A program made the translations under genes and the position numbers. Positions 19,201-27,812 of a DNA stretch of 60,850 bases are shown here, piece after piece. Under the pieces are notes generated by a model, which searched no databases, was not told where the DNA came from, and saw only the letters and a list, made by a program, of their open reading frames with translations. Position 1 is the stretch's first letter; the number at the start of each line of letters is the position of its first letter. This stretch comes from JADJPL01 sp964607915. GTDB lineage: Bacteria > Bacteroidota > Bacteroidia > Chitinophagales > Saprospiraceae. The stretch spans positions 1 through 60,850 of the forward strand of contig CAZSMU010000004.1 in the NCBI GenBank assembly GCA_964607915.1, in the 5' to 3' direction.

Positions 19201-19581
19201 TTCGCTTCCCAGGTTGGTGACCGCGTAGCCCATCGCTTTCTTGTCGCGCTGGATACCGATCGCCGTGACCAGGACCTCGGAAAGCTGCTCTGCGCTTTCG
19301 GCCAGGGATACATCAATGACGTTGGAAGCCTCTGTAACGACTTCTTTGGTCACGTAGCCCGTGTAGGAATAGACCAGCGTGGACTGGCCGGCAGGAACAT
19401 TGATACTGTACTTCCCGTCGAGGTCAGTGACCGTACCTGTGGATGTACCCTTTACCAGGATACTCGCGCCGATAAGCGGCTCGCCTTGTTCATCAGACAC
19501 TGTACCGGTAATGGTCCGCTGCGCCAATGCAGTAACAACGGAACACACCACCAGCACGAGCGCTAGTAAGTGTTTTTTCAT
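16267..19581 (-). CDS. SusC/RagA-family TonB-linked outer-membrane transporter
   Basis: 1104 aa, the longest SusC here. Signal peptide 1-21, regulatory beta-sandwich (RTITGTVSDEQGEPLIGAS), a plug of the LSEVLVTAIGIQRDKKAMGY type, NIRGFSSLTGNTQPLFVVDG, and ESMTILKGAAAAALYGSRAT. The barrel ends with YGVNLSVSF. The VTAIGIQR plug start and the SusD-like_2 partner place it in the same subclass as the 24341-27430 transporter, different from the VVVGYGTQ class at 2743 and 7480. First gene of a three-gene operon. The 193 bases upstream hold no obvious regulator gene. Confidence 0.94.
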   Translation of the reverse strand: MKKHLLALVLVVCSVVTALAQRTITGTVSDEQGEPLIGASILVKGTSTGTVTDLDGKYSINVPAGQSTLVYSYTGYVTKEVVTEASNVIDVSLAESAEQLSEVLVTAIGIQRDKKAMGYAVTNLGSEDLLQKSEVDPVRAAAGKIPGVSISGAGGGPGQSTKINIRGFSSLTGNTQPLFVVDGIPFDNSVNSARGSGSGNQTSSRGFDLDPNNIESMTILKGAAAAALYGSRATNGVVVITTKTGGKNARKGLEVTYNSSYQLEQISGIPEYQNVYGQGSNQVYNGGFIGNWGNPFAEHVDRLNSTYGTNYSKTIVPGYPEGTVPHPLVSGGFAGPRFPSVFPNLMEPTPGNPSVLRAKPVPYRPYDIVGPFFQDGSLFENSLNIAAGGKEGSLSAVVSRMSNEGIVPNSEAGRTSLSFGGNAKLSNGLLVNGNVTYVNTTQATPPTAGSIFGGNFSGTSDGSIFTRLFFLPRNFDMMEQNPEGIPYPFENPTTGDNVFYRALDSPRWLVKNNRYSSNVNRVYGNIALSYEVLPWLSFTARGGMNTYHDSQKSVERPGGVADPDGEVWTNDVSNQEIDLNYLFTATKNITDDLDFRLIGGFNWNQREYKSNYVVGDQVITPTLLTTNATAVQLSREFRRKQRFYAGYGDLQLGYKNYLYLGITARNDWSSTLPAANRSFFYPGVNTSFVFTDAFGLVSNFLGYGKIRAAWTQVGNEAFAYATATPYFLSAPFTTGAGSILNRATLGDRLGNANLVNELTTELEFGADLRFFRNRVGIDFTYFYRKSTDQITAAQVPSSSGFTEAVVNAGQIDNKGIEVSLNLVPLKTASGLEWNTTVNFTRIRSLIVDAGEGGDIFIGGLTGGGGGTIHRTGYPYGQIFGDKNARTPEGDILIDKTLGTTILLPDLQIIGDPNPDFLFSFINNFSFKGFNLNALIDWRQGGDMYLTTAGSLLLRGQLPQTENREPLRVIPGVYGDNQTFEAVKDEKGNYIRNTTGITAFDYHFSNGFGSYGADETNVFDVTSIRLREVSLGYTFSKKMLAKTPFGSARLSVSGRNLWWRAPNILAGVNQDPEVLAEGANSNVQGFEYGAYPTTRRYGVNLSVSF

Positions 19582-19774
19582 ACTAAACCTGATTTAAATT
19601 AAGTGATCAATACAAGTTTGGAACGAAAATAACGGTTTGCCGGAAATCAACAAGCGCTTGCTACCATCTTTTTCCTTTTTTCAGAAAATATTTTGAAAAA
19701 ATGCTCAAAAAACAGGCTTTTTTTCGGTAAAATCTATGTAGATAAGTTCATATTTTTGTAAATTACGCTATAGT

Positions 19775-20878
19775 TTACTTTTTTTCCAGTATGTCGCGCA
19801 GCGCAGCGTCGCTCGCATTTTTTGCCAGCACCCGCCCGTCGGGACCCAGCAGGAAATTGGAAGGAATTTTATCTATCTTGTACGTCTGGGGTCCTTTCCC
19901 CGACCAGCCTTTGAAATCGGCTACGACCGGCCAGGGGAATGCTGCCCTTACCATTTCCGCCTCCAGCATCTTCGGGTTTTCATCCACGGAAAATGCGATG
20001 ATTTCAAAACCTTTTGCCCGGTATTTTTCGTACAAGGCCCTTTTGGACTGTAGTGATTCCAGGCACTGCGGGCAGTAGGAGGCCCAGAATTCCAGCAAGA
20101 CATAGGGCGTTGCACCAGGAACCACAGGTCTACCGCGGAGGTCGGTGAAAGAGGCTTTGGGCAGGGTATCGCCCACCTCGTACTCGGTGTCCAGGAGGGA
20201 AAAATAATCGCGCATCCGCTGCACGTAGCGCTGAATGGCTGTATCGGCCGGAAAGCGGCGGGCAAGGCGGGCTGTAAATGCCTTGTGGAGGGCTGCCTTA
20301 CCGCCGAAGTCCACCTGCTGCCCGATGAACAGGGCAGCGAGAGGATGGGCAACCGTATCGGAGAATTGGAGCATATTTTCATTGAGCCGACTGCGCAGCG
20401 CCTCCGACTGCCTCGTCAGCGCGTCAGGGTCGCCAAAGCCGTTCTGGATTTTATTGCCGAGGATGTAGAGGCTGTCGGATAGGTTCTTTTGCGTGCGCTG
20501 CAGCGTTTGCAGCCCCTGCGAGGCCTGCGAGCCGAATACATTGTACGCCTGCGGGTCCACGGCGTTTATTTTTACACGTATATATAAGGTGTCTGAAATA
20601 AAGTACAGCGAGGAACGGGCCGCCACGAGCAGGAGCTGGTAGAGTTGCCCGGGCGCTGCCCCGGGGTCTTCCAGGGCAAATTGCTCGTCGAGCTGCGTGG
20701 TCTGGAAGGAGTCCACCAGTACGGGGTCGGAATCCAGGGGCAGGCGGTACAAATAGCACATACCGGGATTAGCGTTGCGCAAATCTACGTTTAGGCGGAA
20801 TCCGCCAGGATCAGGTTGGGTACAGCCGAACCAGGCGACGGCAAGGGCCAGTCCGGCGCAAATTTTTCCAAACATCAT
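19775..20878 (-). CDS. TlpA-like thiol-disulfide lipoprotein
   Basis: 367 aa. Lipobox C19 (VAWFGCTQP). Residues 20-230 form a DUF4369-like N-terminal beta domain with a helical linker; residues 235-367 form an AhpC/TSA-TlpA thioredoxin domain with FWASYCPQC (C269, C272) and the cis-Pro loop KIDKIPSNFLLGPDGR. Such proteins are membrane-anchored periplasmic reductants acting on exported proteins. It lies downstream of the 237-aa exported protein gene (91-base gap), in the same direction as the susC-susD operon at 27430. Whether it reduces components of that locus is not known. Confidence 0.85.
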   Translation of the reverse strand: MMFGKICAGLALAVAWFGCTQPDPGGFRLNVDLRNANPGMCYLYRLPLDSDPVLVDSFQTTQLDEQFALEDPGAAPGQLYQLLLVAARSSLYFISDTLYIRVKINAVDPQAYNVFGSQASQGLQTLQRTQKNLSDSLYILGNKIQNGFGDPDALTRQSEALRSRLNENMLQFSDTVAHPLAALFIGQQVDFGGKAALHKAFTARLARRFPADTAIQRYVQRMRDYFSLLDTEYEVGDTLPKASFTDLRGRPVVPGATPYVLLEFWASYCPQCLESLQSKRALYEKYRAKGFEIIAFSVDENPKMLEAEMVRAAFPWPVVADFKGWSGKGPQTYKIDKIPSNFLLGPDGRVLAKNASDAALRDILEKK

Positions 20879-20969
20879 TTTACAGCGATGCCTCTCAAAA
20901 TATCGAATCCATGGAAGTATTTTTAGGATGGTTCCCCGATAGATTGTGACATTTTGAATTACACCTTAT

Positions 20970-21683
20970 TTAAAGCGCGTTGAGGGAATCGAAGAGCGTG
21001 TGCAGGGCGCGGTCGTCGGGGCGCTTATGCGTTGCGAAAAAGGCGTTGAGGAGTTCCTGCTGCTGCGGGTACAAGGCGAGCATTTCCTTTTTGCCGATGT
21101 TGTTGAAAACGTGGACCCCCGATTGGGCATCCACCACGTAATAGGTGAGTTTAGACTGGTAGTGCGGTGCGTAGTCCCCGTTAAAGTTGCGCATATAGTC
21201 GTTTTTATCCACGGGGATCAACTTGGCCACCCGATGCTTCAGCAAGACTACGGCTCCCTGGGGGTCGCCGCCCAGCAGTTGGTAGAAGGTTTTGTTCTGC
21301 GGGTCCACGGCGATGCTTTTCACGAAATACACCGTATCGGTGCCGTTGAACAAAGCGAAGCGGCGCACGCTGTTTTTGTCCACCACCACATCCTGGGCGC
21401 TGGATTCATCGCGGACATAGAGATCGTTGCTCTCGTGATCGAGGTTGAACAAAAACCCGTCGCGGATGACTTCATCGCCGCGGGAGATAGCCCAGCCCTT
21501 GCCCCAGGTGGACAGTTCGAAGCGCTCTTCCCCGCCGAGGGCCTGGAAGGCGTCTTTTCCTCCTTTGGGATTGGTAGGAGAATTGGCGGCTATGATGAAA
21601 TTGCGGAACGCCTGGGCCTGGGAGAAGGCGCTGCCCGACAGGAGGGCAAAGAAGGCGGTAGCCAGAAAAGTGATTTTTTTCAT
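20970..21683 (-). CDS. Exported protein of unknown function
   Basis: 237 aa. Signal peptide 1-21 (GSAFSQ), no lipobox. The mature part has repeated beta-type segments (GFLFNLDHESNDLYVRDESS, FALFNGTDTVYFVKSI), a YYVV near residue 185, and a Lys/Leu-rich helix (GKKEMLALYPQQQELLNAFF). No named domain recognised. The order of segments resembles the 258-aa exported protein at 10849-11625, and both sit between SusCD operons next to a thioredoxin-fold gene. It follows the terminator at 21790-21843, so it probably has its own promoter. Confidence 0.75.
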   Translation of the reverse strand: MKKITFLATAFFALLSGSAFSQAQAFRNFIIAANSPTNPKGGKDAFQALGGEERFELSTWGKGWAISRGDEVIRDGFLFNLDHESNDLYVRDESSAQDVVVDKNSVRRFALFNGTDTVYFVKSIAVDPQNKTFYQLLGGDPQGAVVLLKHRVAKLIPVDKNDYMRNFNGDYAPHYQSKLTYYVVDAQSGVHVFNNIGKKEMLALYPQQQELLNAFFATHKRPDDRALHTLFDSLNAL

Positions 21684-21789
21684 AGTTTCTGTGTTTTTAG
21701 TTTCGCATATCGTATTTCTAACCGGAAGGCGAAGGACGGACGTTTCCCCCAGACCTTACAGTAAAGACGCCGAATCGTGCCGGAGATTA

Positions 21790-21843
21790 CAAAAGAAGGG
21801 GCCGGATAGATGATTTTTCGACAAAAACCACTTATCCGGCCCC
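21790..21843 (-). terminator. Stem-loop terminator behind the DUF1735 lipoprotein gene
   Basis: An 11-bp stem GGGGCCGGATA (21798-21808) / TATCCGGCCCC (21833-21843) with a 24-base loop. On the minus strand it is followed by TTCTTTTG. It lies 27 bases after the stop of the lipoprotein gene at 21871. Confidence 0.65.
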
Positions 21844-21870
21844 GGGTGTTGTTCAGATGCTATGCAGGAA

Positions 21871-22794
21871 TTACTGACGCACCCAAGCCTCTACAATCTG
21901 GCGGGTCCAGCCGTTGGGGCTGGTCGACCCCCCGCCGTACCCGTAGTGGAAGCGGAAGGTTTTAGAACCTGCGTCGTAGGTGTTCGGATAGTTGGCATGC
22001 GTGAAGGTGCCGAGCGGAACCGGGAACGCGACGTTGCCCGGGTTGTCCACCGCCAGGAAGCCGGAGGCGGGGGAAGCCGGAGTTGCACCGGCGGCGCCCC
22101 AGTTGTTTATGCTGCTACCGTTCACGTCGAACTGGAAGCCCCAGCCGCCAAGGTCGCCAACCTGACCCTCGCAGCGGACAGCACTCACCGTAGCCATGTA
22201 CTTGGACGCGTTGATGCTGCGCGGTGCACTCGGGTGGAAGAAGTAGCCCGTGACCTTATAGCTGGCCTCGTAGCTGTTCTTCACCAATACCGGGAACACG
22301 ATCTGGCGGAAGTTGCTGGCGACGGGTTGGCCACCTCCGTCGGTCAGGCGGAAGGCGATCATATTGTTCTTGGACAAGTCGATTTTGTCGGCAAAAATCT
22401 CTACGGGCACTTTGACTTCCTTGGAGCCGGCCGGGATGGTGACGGTCAGGCCGGGCAGCTTGTAGGCGGCAGTGGCCAGCTCGACGTAGTTGGTCCCGAA
22501 GGCTTTGTTGTAGGCGTCAATGATGGTAGCGTCTTTCTGGAAGGTAACCGTGACATCTTTGTCGAGCGGCTTCACCCAGGAAACGCGGGCGTAGAGATCG
22601 ATGTTCTGCGCTGTGGATTTGAAATCCAGAGCTATCGGGTTAGCCTTGACTACAGAGGGCCAGTTGCCGTTGGGGATGAGCACAATCGGGCCGATTGCCT
22701 CTTCCGAGTAGTCTGTAATGGGTTCATCCTCCAGGCAGGCATTGAGGGAGAACGCCAGGAAAGCGAGTAAAACTATCTTAAATAAATTTTTCAT
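21871..22794 (-). CDS. DUF1735/DUF4361-type surface lipoprotein
   Basis: 307 aa. Lipobox C20 (FSLNACLEDE). Residues 40-160 match the BT_3987-like/DUF1735 type of beta-sandwich (LYARVSWVKPLDKDVTVTFQ, LPGLTVTIPAGSKEVKVPVEIF, IAFRLTDGGGQPV). The C-terminal part, with YKVTGYFFHPSAPR to the final IVEAWVRQ, resembles DUF4361. These lipoproteins accompany SusD-like_2/SusC pairs and are thought to be surface ligand-binding proteins. It is the third gene of the operon susC (27430)-susD (24319)-this, 40 bases after susD. Confidence 0.85.
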   Translation of the reverse strand: MKNLFKIVLLAFLAFSLNACLEDEPITDYSEEAIGPIVLIPNGNWPSVVKANPIALDFKSTAQNIDLYARVSWVKPLDKDVTVTFQKDATIIDAYNKAFGTNYVELATAAYKLPGLTVTIPAGSKEVKVPVEIFADKIDLSKNNMIAFRLTDGGGQPVASNFRQIVFPVLVKNSYEASYKVTGYFFHPSAPRSINASKYMATVSAVRCEGQVGDLGGWGFQFDVNGSSINNWGAAGATPASPASGFLAVDNPGNVAFPVPLGTFTHANYPNTYDAGSKTFRFHYGYGGGSTSPNGWTRQIVEAWVRQ

Positions 22795-22834
22795 TCTTGG
22801 ATCGTTTTTTGTTCGATTTAAGGAATCGCTTTTC

Positions 22835-24319
22835 TTAGTTCATCCACCAAATCTTGGAAGTAAACTGGTTGATCGTGCCCACGGCTTGTACGGCCTGCGT
22901 GTTGAGGTCGTACTCCCGCTGAGGATAGAGCAGGCGCACCGGAAGGACCGAAGAAGTACGGCCGGGGTTGATAGAGAGCTGTATAGTCGGGAAGGCACCG
23001 TTGCGGCGGTAGTCCGTCCATGCTTCGAGGTGGTTGGAGCCGTTCATGGCGATGTACTTTTGGAAAAGTACGACCTTCAGCTTGTCGGCGGCGTCGGCAT
23101 AGCTGACGTTGCCGTTGTTGTTCTCATCCTGGGCGGTGTACCAGGCGTTGAAAGCGGCATCGGCAGCCGACTGGCTCTTGTCCACGTTCAGCCAGCGGAA
23201 AGATTCGCGCACGGCGTTCTTGTAGGCGGCTTCCTTGTCGCCGGCCAGCCAGCCGCGCTGGATAGCTTCGGCCTGGAGGAACATGGATTCTACCGAGGTC
23301 AGGATCCACATGCGCTGGTTGTAGCCCTTTACGAGGCCTGTGGAAGCAGCGGTCTGCGCGCCGGCGCTGGATACGCCGCCCACCTGCGATACGTAGTTGG
23401 CGATTTGGTAGGGATACGTCGAGTTGTCGATTGGACGTCCGTACTCATTGCCGCGGAACTGGGCCGGCGCCTCCGTTTTGAACGGTTCTGCCGCGTTGGC
23501 GGGAAGCGCGGAAACGGCGGGCTTGTAGAAGTATGCGATACGCGGGTCGCCATTCAGCTTGAGGAAATCAATGGACGTCTTGTTGGCGCGCACAAAATCG
23601 GTCGCCTGGTTGCCGGCCACGTTGAAGCCATAGGAGCCGTAGAAGGCGTTGGGCTTGTCGGCCGTATAGGCCGGGGCTACGGAAGCNNNNNNNNNNNNNN
23701 NNNNNNNNNNNNNNNNNNNNNNNNNNNNNNNNNNNNNNNNNNNNNNNNNNNNNNNNNNNNNNNNNNNNNNNNNNNNNNNNNNNNNNGCGATGGCGGCGTC
23801 AATTTCCTTGAGGCTCTCTTCATAGACCAGTTTGCCGTCGTCGTATTTCGGGCGCACGAACTCGAGGCCCTTCATGGCTTCGGTGTAGGGTACGTTGTTG
23901 TACAGGTCCACCAGACAGACGAAGTTATGGGCTTTCATCACTTTGGCTACGCCGATGAAGAAATCCTGGCCATCGCGAACCGCGCTGTTTTCAGCGAACT
24001 GATAGTCGTAGGTATTGTCCATGATACCGCTGAAGAGGCCGGCTCCGAAGTTGGTCGTGATGCTGTAGGTCTGCTCTTCTGCGTTCGGTGCGTAGTTGGC
24101 GCTCGGGCACCAGTATCCCAGCCAGTGGCCGAGGAACCCGTAGCTGGTGCCGACCCGGTTGGCCGTGTTCAACATAGCCTGGGGCAGTACGAGCTTGGCG
24201 GTGATGTTGCTTTCCACTGCGCGGTTGGGGTCGTTGTTGACATCCAGGAAGTCCTGGGTACAAGCGCCCGAGAGCACGGTGAGGGCAAGGATGAGGATAT
24301 ATTTATTGTACATTTTCAT
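22835..24319 (-). CDS. SusD-like (SusD-like_2 type) lipoprotein, interrupted by an assembly gap
   Basis: Lipobox C20 (TVLSGACTQDF) and FLDVNNDPNRA at the start of the mature part are typical of SusD-like_2. The C-terminus has LYPQREYDLNTQAVQAVG. A 100-N gap (23687-23786) falls after YEESLKEIDAAI, where family members carry the conserved GG..KW.KFANTLKLRLL helix; the SusD-like protein at 14498 has about 70 residues here. The true missing DNA is therefore probably nearer 200 bases than 100, and the present reading across the Ns is arbitrary. The start may be the ATG at 24319 or 24313. Follows its susC by 21 bases. Confidence 0.88.
   Translation of the reverse strand: MKMYNKYILILALTVLSGACTQDFLDVNNDPNRAVESNITAKLVLPQAMLNTANRVGTSYGFLGHWLGYWCPSANYAPNAEEQTYSITTNFGAGLFSGIMDNTYDYQFAENSAVRDGQDFFIGVAKVMKAHNFVCLVDLYNNVPYTEAMKGLEFVRPKYDDGKLVYEESLKEIDAAIXXXXXXXXXXXXXXXXXXXXXXXXXXXXXXXXXXASVAPAYTADKPNAFYGSYGFNVAGNQATDFVRANKTSIDFLKLNGDPRIAYFYKPAVSALPANAAEPFKTEAPAQFRGNEYGRPIDNSTYPYQIANYVSQVGGVSSAGAQTAASTGLVKGYNQRMWILTSVESMFLQAEAIQRGWLAGDKEAAYKNAVRESFRWLNVDKSQSAADAAFNAWYTAQDENNNGNVSYADAADKLKVVLFQKYIAMNGSNHLEAWTDYRRNGAFPTIQLSINPGRTSSVLPVRLLYPQREYDLNTQAVQAVGTINQFTSKIWWMN
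23687..23786. other. Assembly gap (100 N)
   Basis: Exactly 100 Ns inside the susD-like gene, the conventional mark for a gap of unknown length. The coding frame on both sides belongs to the same protein, so the gap is a sequencing break and not a gene end. Confidence 0.95.
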
Positions 24320-24340
24320 ATTGAACGATAGATTGATGGG

Positions 24341-27300
24341 TTAGAAAGTCAGGTTTACGTTGAACCCAAAGATCCGGGTAGGAGGCGTTTGGCCCAGGGA
24401 GGTCAGACCGATGGCGTTGCCCGTCGTGTTGGAGAACTCGGGGTCTGTCCACTGGTTCGTTTTCGGGCGGAACATCAGCAGGTTGCGGCCTACGAGGGAT
24501 ACAGAAGCCCCTTTGATGTATTTGCCGCCGCCCAGAAGTTTTGCCGGCACATTGTAGTTGAGGACCACTTCGCGGATTTTCCAGAAGGCAGCCGAGCTGT
24601 AGTAGTTGGTCTGTACAGCGCGGAAGGCGCTGGCCTGGAGGAAGGAGTAGTGTGCGTCTTTGACTACGATATCCGCATTGTCCACGTAGGTCGTTCCACC
24701 GTCCGTAGAGTAGGCAGAGTTGGGGAAGACGAAGCGCTGGCGGCCGTTGGTGCCGGAGAGCTTGGTCACGCCTGTGAAGTCGGCATCCTGACCGATCTGG
24801 TTGAAGATGTAGTTGCCGCCGCGGTATTCTGCAACGATTTTCATGGACAGGTTCTTGTAGGACAAGTCCGTGTTGAGGCCGAAGATATGCTTCGGGTTGG
24901 TGTTGCCGAAGATCGTGTTGACCGGGTTCTGCTGCGGGTAGCCGCTGAGCGGGTCGATGATGACGCGGCCGTCGGGGGTGCGCAACCAGTCTTTCAGTTT
25001 GTGGACGAAAGCCGGGTAGCCGACGATAGCGAAGGACGTGTTGCCGATACCCAGTTCGTTCAGGCCTTCGTAGATGGAGAGCACTTCCGAGTTGTTGTAG
25101 GTAAAGTTGGTGGACACTTCCCAGGTGAAGGCACCTGCGCGGACCAGCGGCAGGAACTTGAGGTCGAATTCCCAGCCCCAGTTGTTGAACTCGGCGGCGT
25201 TGAGCAGGGCGGAGGAGAAACCTGTGGAGTTGGAGATGCTGACCGGAATGACCTGATCGTTGTTGTTCTGGTTGTAGTAAGCTACGTCGAAGAGTACGTT
25301 GTTGTTGAAGAACGCGAACTCGGCACCGAACTCCAGGGAGTTGACGATTTCCGGACGGATAGCAGGGTTGTTGATATTGTTGTCTGCTGTGAAGCCGGGC
25401 AGGGAGCCGTAGGGGAAGCCACCGGCCTGGGAGAACGTGGACTCCAGCGAGTAGGTTCCGACGTTTACGTTACCCGTGCTGGCGTAGGCGCCCTTCAGTT
25501 TGAGGGAGCTGAGCAGCTTGCCCTCTGCCAGGGCGGGGATGAGGTCCGTCACGATCAAGGAAGCGCTGGCGCCCGGGTAGAAGTAGGAGCGGTTGTCCAC
25601 CGGAAGGCGGCTGTCCCAGTCGTTACGGCCCGTCAGTTCGAGGAAGAGGTAGTTGTTGTACCCCAAGGTCAAGCTACCGAATACGGAGGAGAGGCGCGAA
25701 TCAGAGAACGAAGAAGAAGCACCCGGCTCGCCCGTGCGGTTGGCGACGTTGAACAAGGTCGGGATGACGAGGTTGCTGCCCGACACAAAGGTCCCTTTGG
25801 AGAACGTCTGGCGCGTCAGGTTGCCGAGTAGGCCCTTGACATTCAGTTTGCCCACGTTGTGTTCGGTAGTGGCTACGAGCTCGTTGTTGAGGCGCGTGTA
25901 GAAGTAGTTGTAATCCGACACCGAAGCCTTTTGCTCGCCGGAGCTGGCGAAGGAGCGGTGGTGGATCGCATAATCCGAATATACGATGTTGCGGTTGATG
26001 TTGTGCTCGAAGTAGGAGTTCATGTTGTAGCCGAGGCGGTTGGTGATGTTCAACCACTTGGTCGGTTTCAGTCCGAGCACGACGTTGCCGAAGAAATCGT
26101 CGTTGCGGTTATCCTGGCGATAGTTGTAAATCGTGGCGTACGGGTTCGGATAGTAGTCGTTGAAGTAGTTGTTCACGTTAGACCAGTAATCGTTGAGGTG
26201 GTCTTTGTACGCCGTGATGGGGATATTGCCAGGCGTGTTCACGACATGCCAGTACACGTTGCCGGAGGTGGTGCGGTCGGTATTCGTCTGGGCGTAGCCG
26301 AAGTTCATACCCACGTTGAAGATACCCATCGTCTTTCCTGCGTTGAGGCGCACGGTGGTGCGGTTGCTCTCATCGCCGGGCATAGTCGCTTTGATGCCCA
26401 CGTTCTGCACGGAGAAGAAGAAGTTGGAGTTCTTATCGCCGGTGCGGACGGACACGTCGTTCTGGATGTTCTGGCCGATATCCCAGAAGTTGAATTTTTC
26501 GTCGGGCAGGTAGGTGTAGGGGATTTCCTGCACTTTGCCGTCTTCCGTCACCTGGCCTACCTGGATCATTTTGCCGTCGAATTCCGTGCCCCAGGACTGG
26601 TTCTCGATCGGGTCGTAGATACCGTCGCCGAATGCGTTGGTAGAGGAGCCCGAGCCGAAGCGCGTCTGGAATTCCGGCATGAAGGATACCTTTTCAAACA
26701 AGGTAGAGTTGCCGATGGTGATTTGGGGGCGGGCCGAGGCGCCGCCTTTTTTCGTCGTCACCACGATAACCCCGTTCACCCCTTCCGGGCCGTAGAGAGT
26801 AGCGGCGTTGGCGCCTTTCAACACGTTGACGTTTTCGACGTCGTTGGGGTTGATGGAGCTGATGAAGCCGAGCGGCATCGGAGTGCCGTCCACTACGAGC
26901 AGGGCCTGGTTGTTGCCCGTCAGCGAGCGGATACCGCGGAGGACGATCCGGGTGTCGGCGCCGATACCGTTATTGACCGTTGAGACGTTCAAGCCGGACA
27001 CTTTGCCTACGAGGCCGTTCTGCAGGCGGTTTACTTTGGCCTGGGTCAGGTCCTCGCCCTTGATTTGGGCCACGGAGAAGCCCACTTCCCGCGGCTGCTT
27101 CTGGATACCCAGAGCGGTGACGATGACTTCCTGGAGCACCTGGCCTTCTTCCAACTGTACGTTGATGACCGACTGGTTGCCCACTTCGACCTCTTTGGAC
27201 GTGAAGCCCGTATAGCTTACGGAAAGCACGTTGCTCCCGGCGGGGAGCTCGAGGGAAAAGGAGCCATCCAGGTCTGTAACCGTTCCGACCGTAGTCTTAA

Positions 27301-27430
27301 CGACCAAGATGCTGGCGCCGATCAGGGGTTCACCCTTTGTGTCGGTCACCTTTCCGGTGATCGTCCGTTGAGCAAGGGCAAAACCCAAGGCTCCCAGAAC
27401 TAGCAAAATCACTAGTGAGAGTTTTTTCAT
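24341..27430 (-). CDS. SusC/RagA-family TonB-linked outer-membrane transporter
   Basis: 1029 aa. Signal peptide 1-20, regulatory beta-sandwich (RTITGKVTDTKGEPLIGAS), plug starting with LQEVIVTALGIQKQPREVGF, VLRGIRSLTGNNQALLVVDG, VENVNVLKGANAATLYGPEG, and a barrel ending FGFNVNLTF. The plug helix ANAATLYGPEG differs from the usual AAAALYGSRA in the other three. First gene of the operon with the SusD-like protein (24319) and the DUF1735 lipoprotein (22794). The 382-base upstream region carries a palindromic repeat (copy D). Substrate unknown. Confidence 0.94.
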   Translation of the reverse strand: MKKLSLVILLVLGALGFALAQRTITGKVTDTKGEPLIGASILVVKTTVGTVTDLDGSFSLELPAGSNVLSVSYTGFTSKEVEVGNQSVINVQLEEGQVLQEVIVTALGIQKQPREVGFSVAQIKGEDLTQAKVNRLQNGLVGKVSGLNVSTVNNGIGADTRIVLRGIRSLTGNNQALLVVDGTPMPLGFISSINPNDVENVNVLKGANAATLYGPEGVNGVIVVTTKKGGASARPQITIGNSTLFEKVSFMPEFQTRFGSGSSTNAFGDGIYDPIENQSWGTEFDGKMIQVGQVTEDGKVQEIPYTYLPDEKFNFWDIGQNIQNDVSVRTGDKNSNFFFSVQNVGIKATMPGDESNRTTVRLNAGKTMGIFNVGMNFGYAQTNTDRTTSGNVYWHVVNTPGNIPITAYKDHLNDYWSNVNNYFNDYYPNPYATIYNYRQDNRNDDFFGNVVLGLKPTKWLNITNRLGYNMNSYFEHNINRNIVYSDYAIHHRSFASSGEQKASVSDYNYFYTRLNNELVATTEHNVGKLNVKGLLGNLTRQTFSKGTFVSGSNLVIPTLFNVANRTGEPGASSSFSDSRLSSVFGSLTLGYNNYLFLELTGRNDWDSRLPVDNRSYFYPGASASLIVTDLIPALAEGKLLSSLKLKGAYASTGNVNVGTYSLESTFSQAGGFPYGSLPGFTADNNINNPAIRPEIVNSLEFGAEFAFFNNNVLFDVAYYNQNNNDQVIPVSISNSTGFSSALLNAAEFNNWGWEFDLKFLPLVRAGAFTWEVSTNFTYNNSEVLSIYEGLNELGIGNTSFAIVGYPAFVHKLKDWLRTPDGRVIIDPLSGYPQQNPVNTIFGNTNPKHIFGLNTDLSYKNLSMKIVAEYRGGNYIFNQIGQDADFTGVTKLSGTNGRQRFVFPNSAYSTDGGTTYVDNADIVVKDAHYSFLQASAFRAVQTNYYSSAAFWKIREVVLNYNVPAKLLGGGKYIKGASVSLVGRNLLMFRPKTNQWTDPEFSNTTGNAIGLTSLGQTPPTRIFGFNVNLTF

Positions 27431-27660
27431 AAAATCCTGAATTTTGTTTGTAAAAAAATATGTGCACTTTGGGCTGTTTTAGAGCCCGTTTGTAAAGCCA
27501 TTTGGTGTTAAAAAGTCCTTGTGATTTCGGACGAAACGGCACGTGTACGAGTTCTCACAAACAAATTTAACTTTTTCTTTTTTTTATGAAAAAAAATCGT
27601 CGAATTTTCCTTGTCTATACGAACAAAATATTTTCTCGCACGTTGCAATGGCCTTTCTTT
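27431..27660. other. Upstream region of the susC at 27430
   Basis: 230 AT-rich bases before the transporter gene. An inverted repeat GGGCT (27471-27475, on plus) and AGCCC (27482-27486) could form a small stem in the leader. I see no TAnnTTTG box with good spacing and no gene. Together with copy D of the repeat this makes the 382-base gene-free space. Confidence 0.35.
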
Positions 27661-27810
27661 AAACTTGTTGCGACGGGAATCCTCGAATAGGTCAAAAAGG
27701 CCCTTTTTCGAGCACTTCAACCCTTTTTTCGGTTACATAGCGCGGTCGGGCTCTCTCTAAGAGCCTTTGTGTAGCTCCATGACTCTTTTTTATCCCCTCG
27801 CTGACCTCTT
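27661..27810 (+). repeat. Dispersed palindromic repeat, copy D (right end decayed)
   Basis: Left end AAACTTGTTGCGACGGG matches the family. The core GGTCAAAAAGGCCCTTTTT, then CCTTTTTTCGGT and AGAGCCTTTGTGTAG, match copies C and G. The right terminal repeat is missing: the sequence ends CCCCTCGCTGACCTCTT where others continue into GCAACAAGTCT. The end lies within about 3 bases of the pdxJ stop (27813-27815). Confidence 0.75.
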
Positions 27811-27812
27811 AT

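Noticed and set aside
19690..19735. Tenth copy of the palindromic repeat upstream of the susC at 19581
   Set aside because: CTCAAAAAACAGGCTTTTTTTCGGT recalls the inner part of copies C and G, but neither terminal repeat is present and the match is mostly A and T runs.
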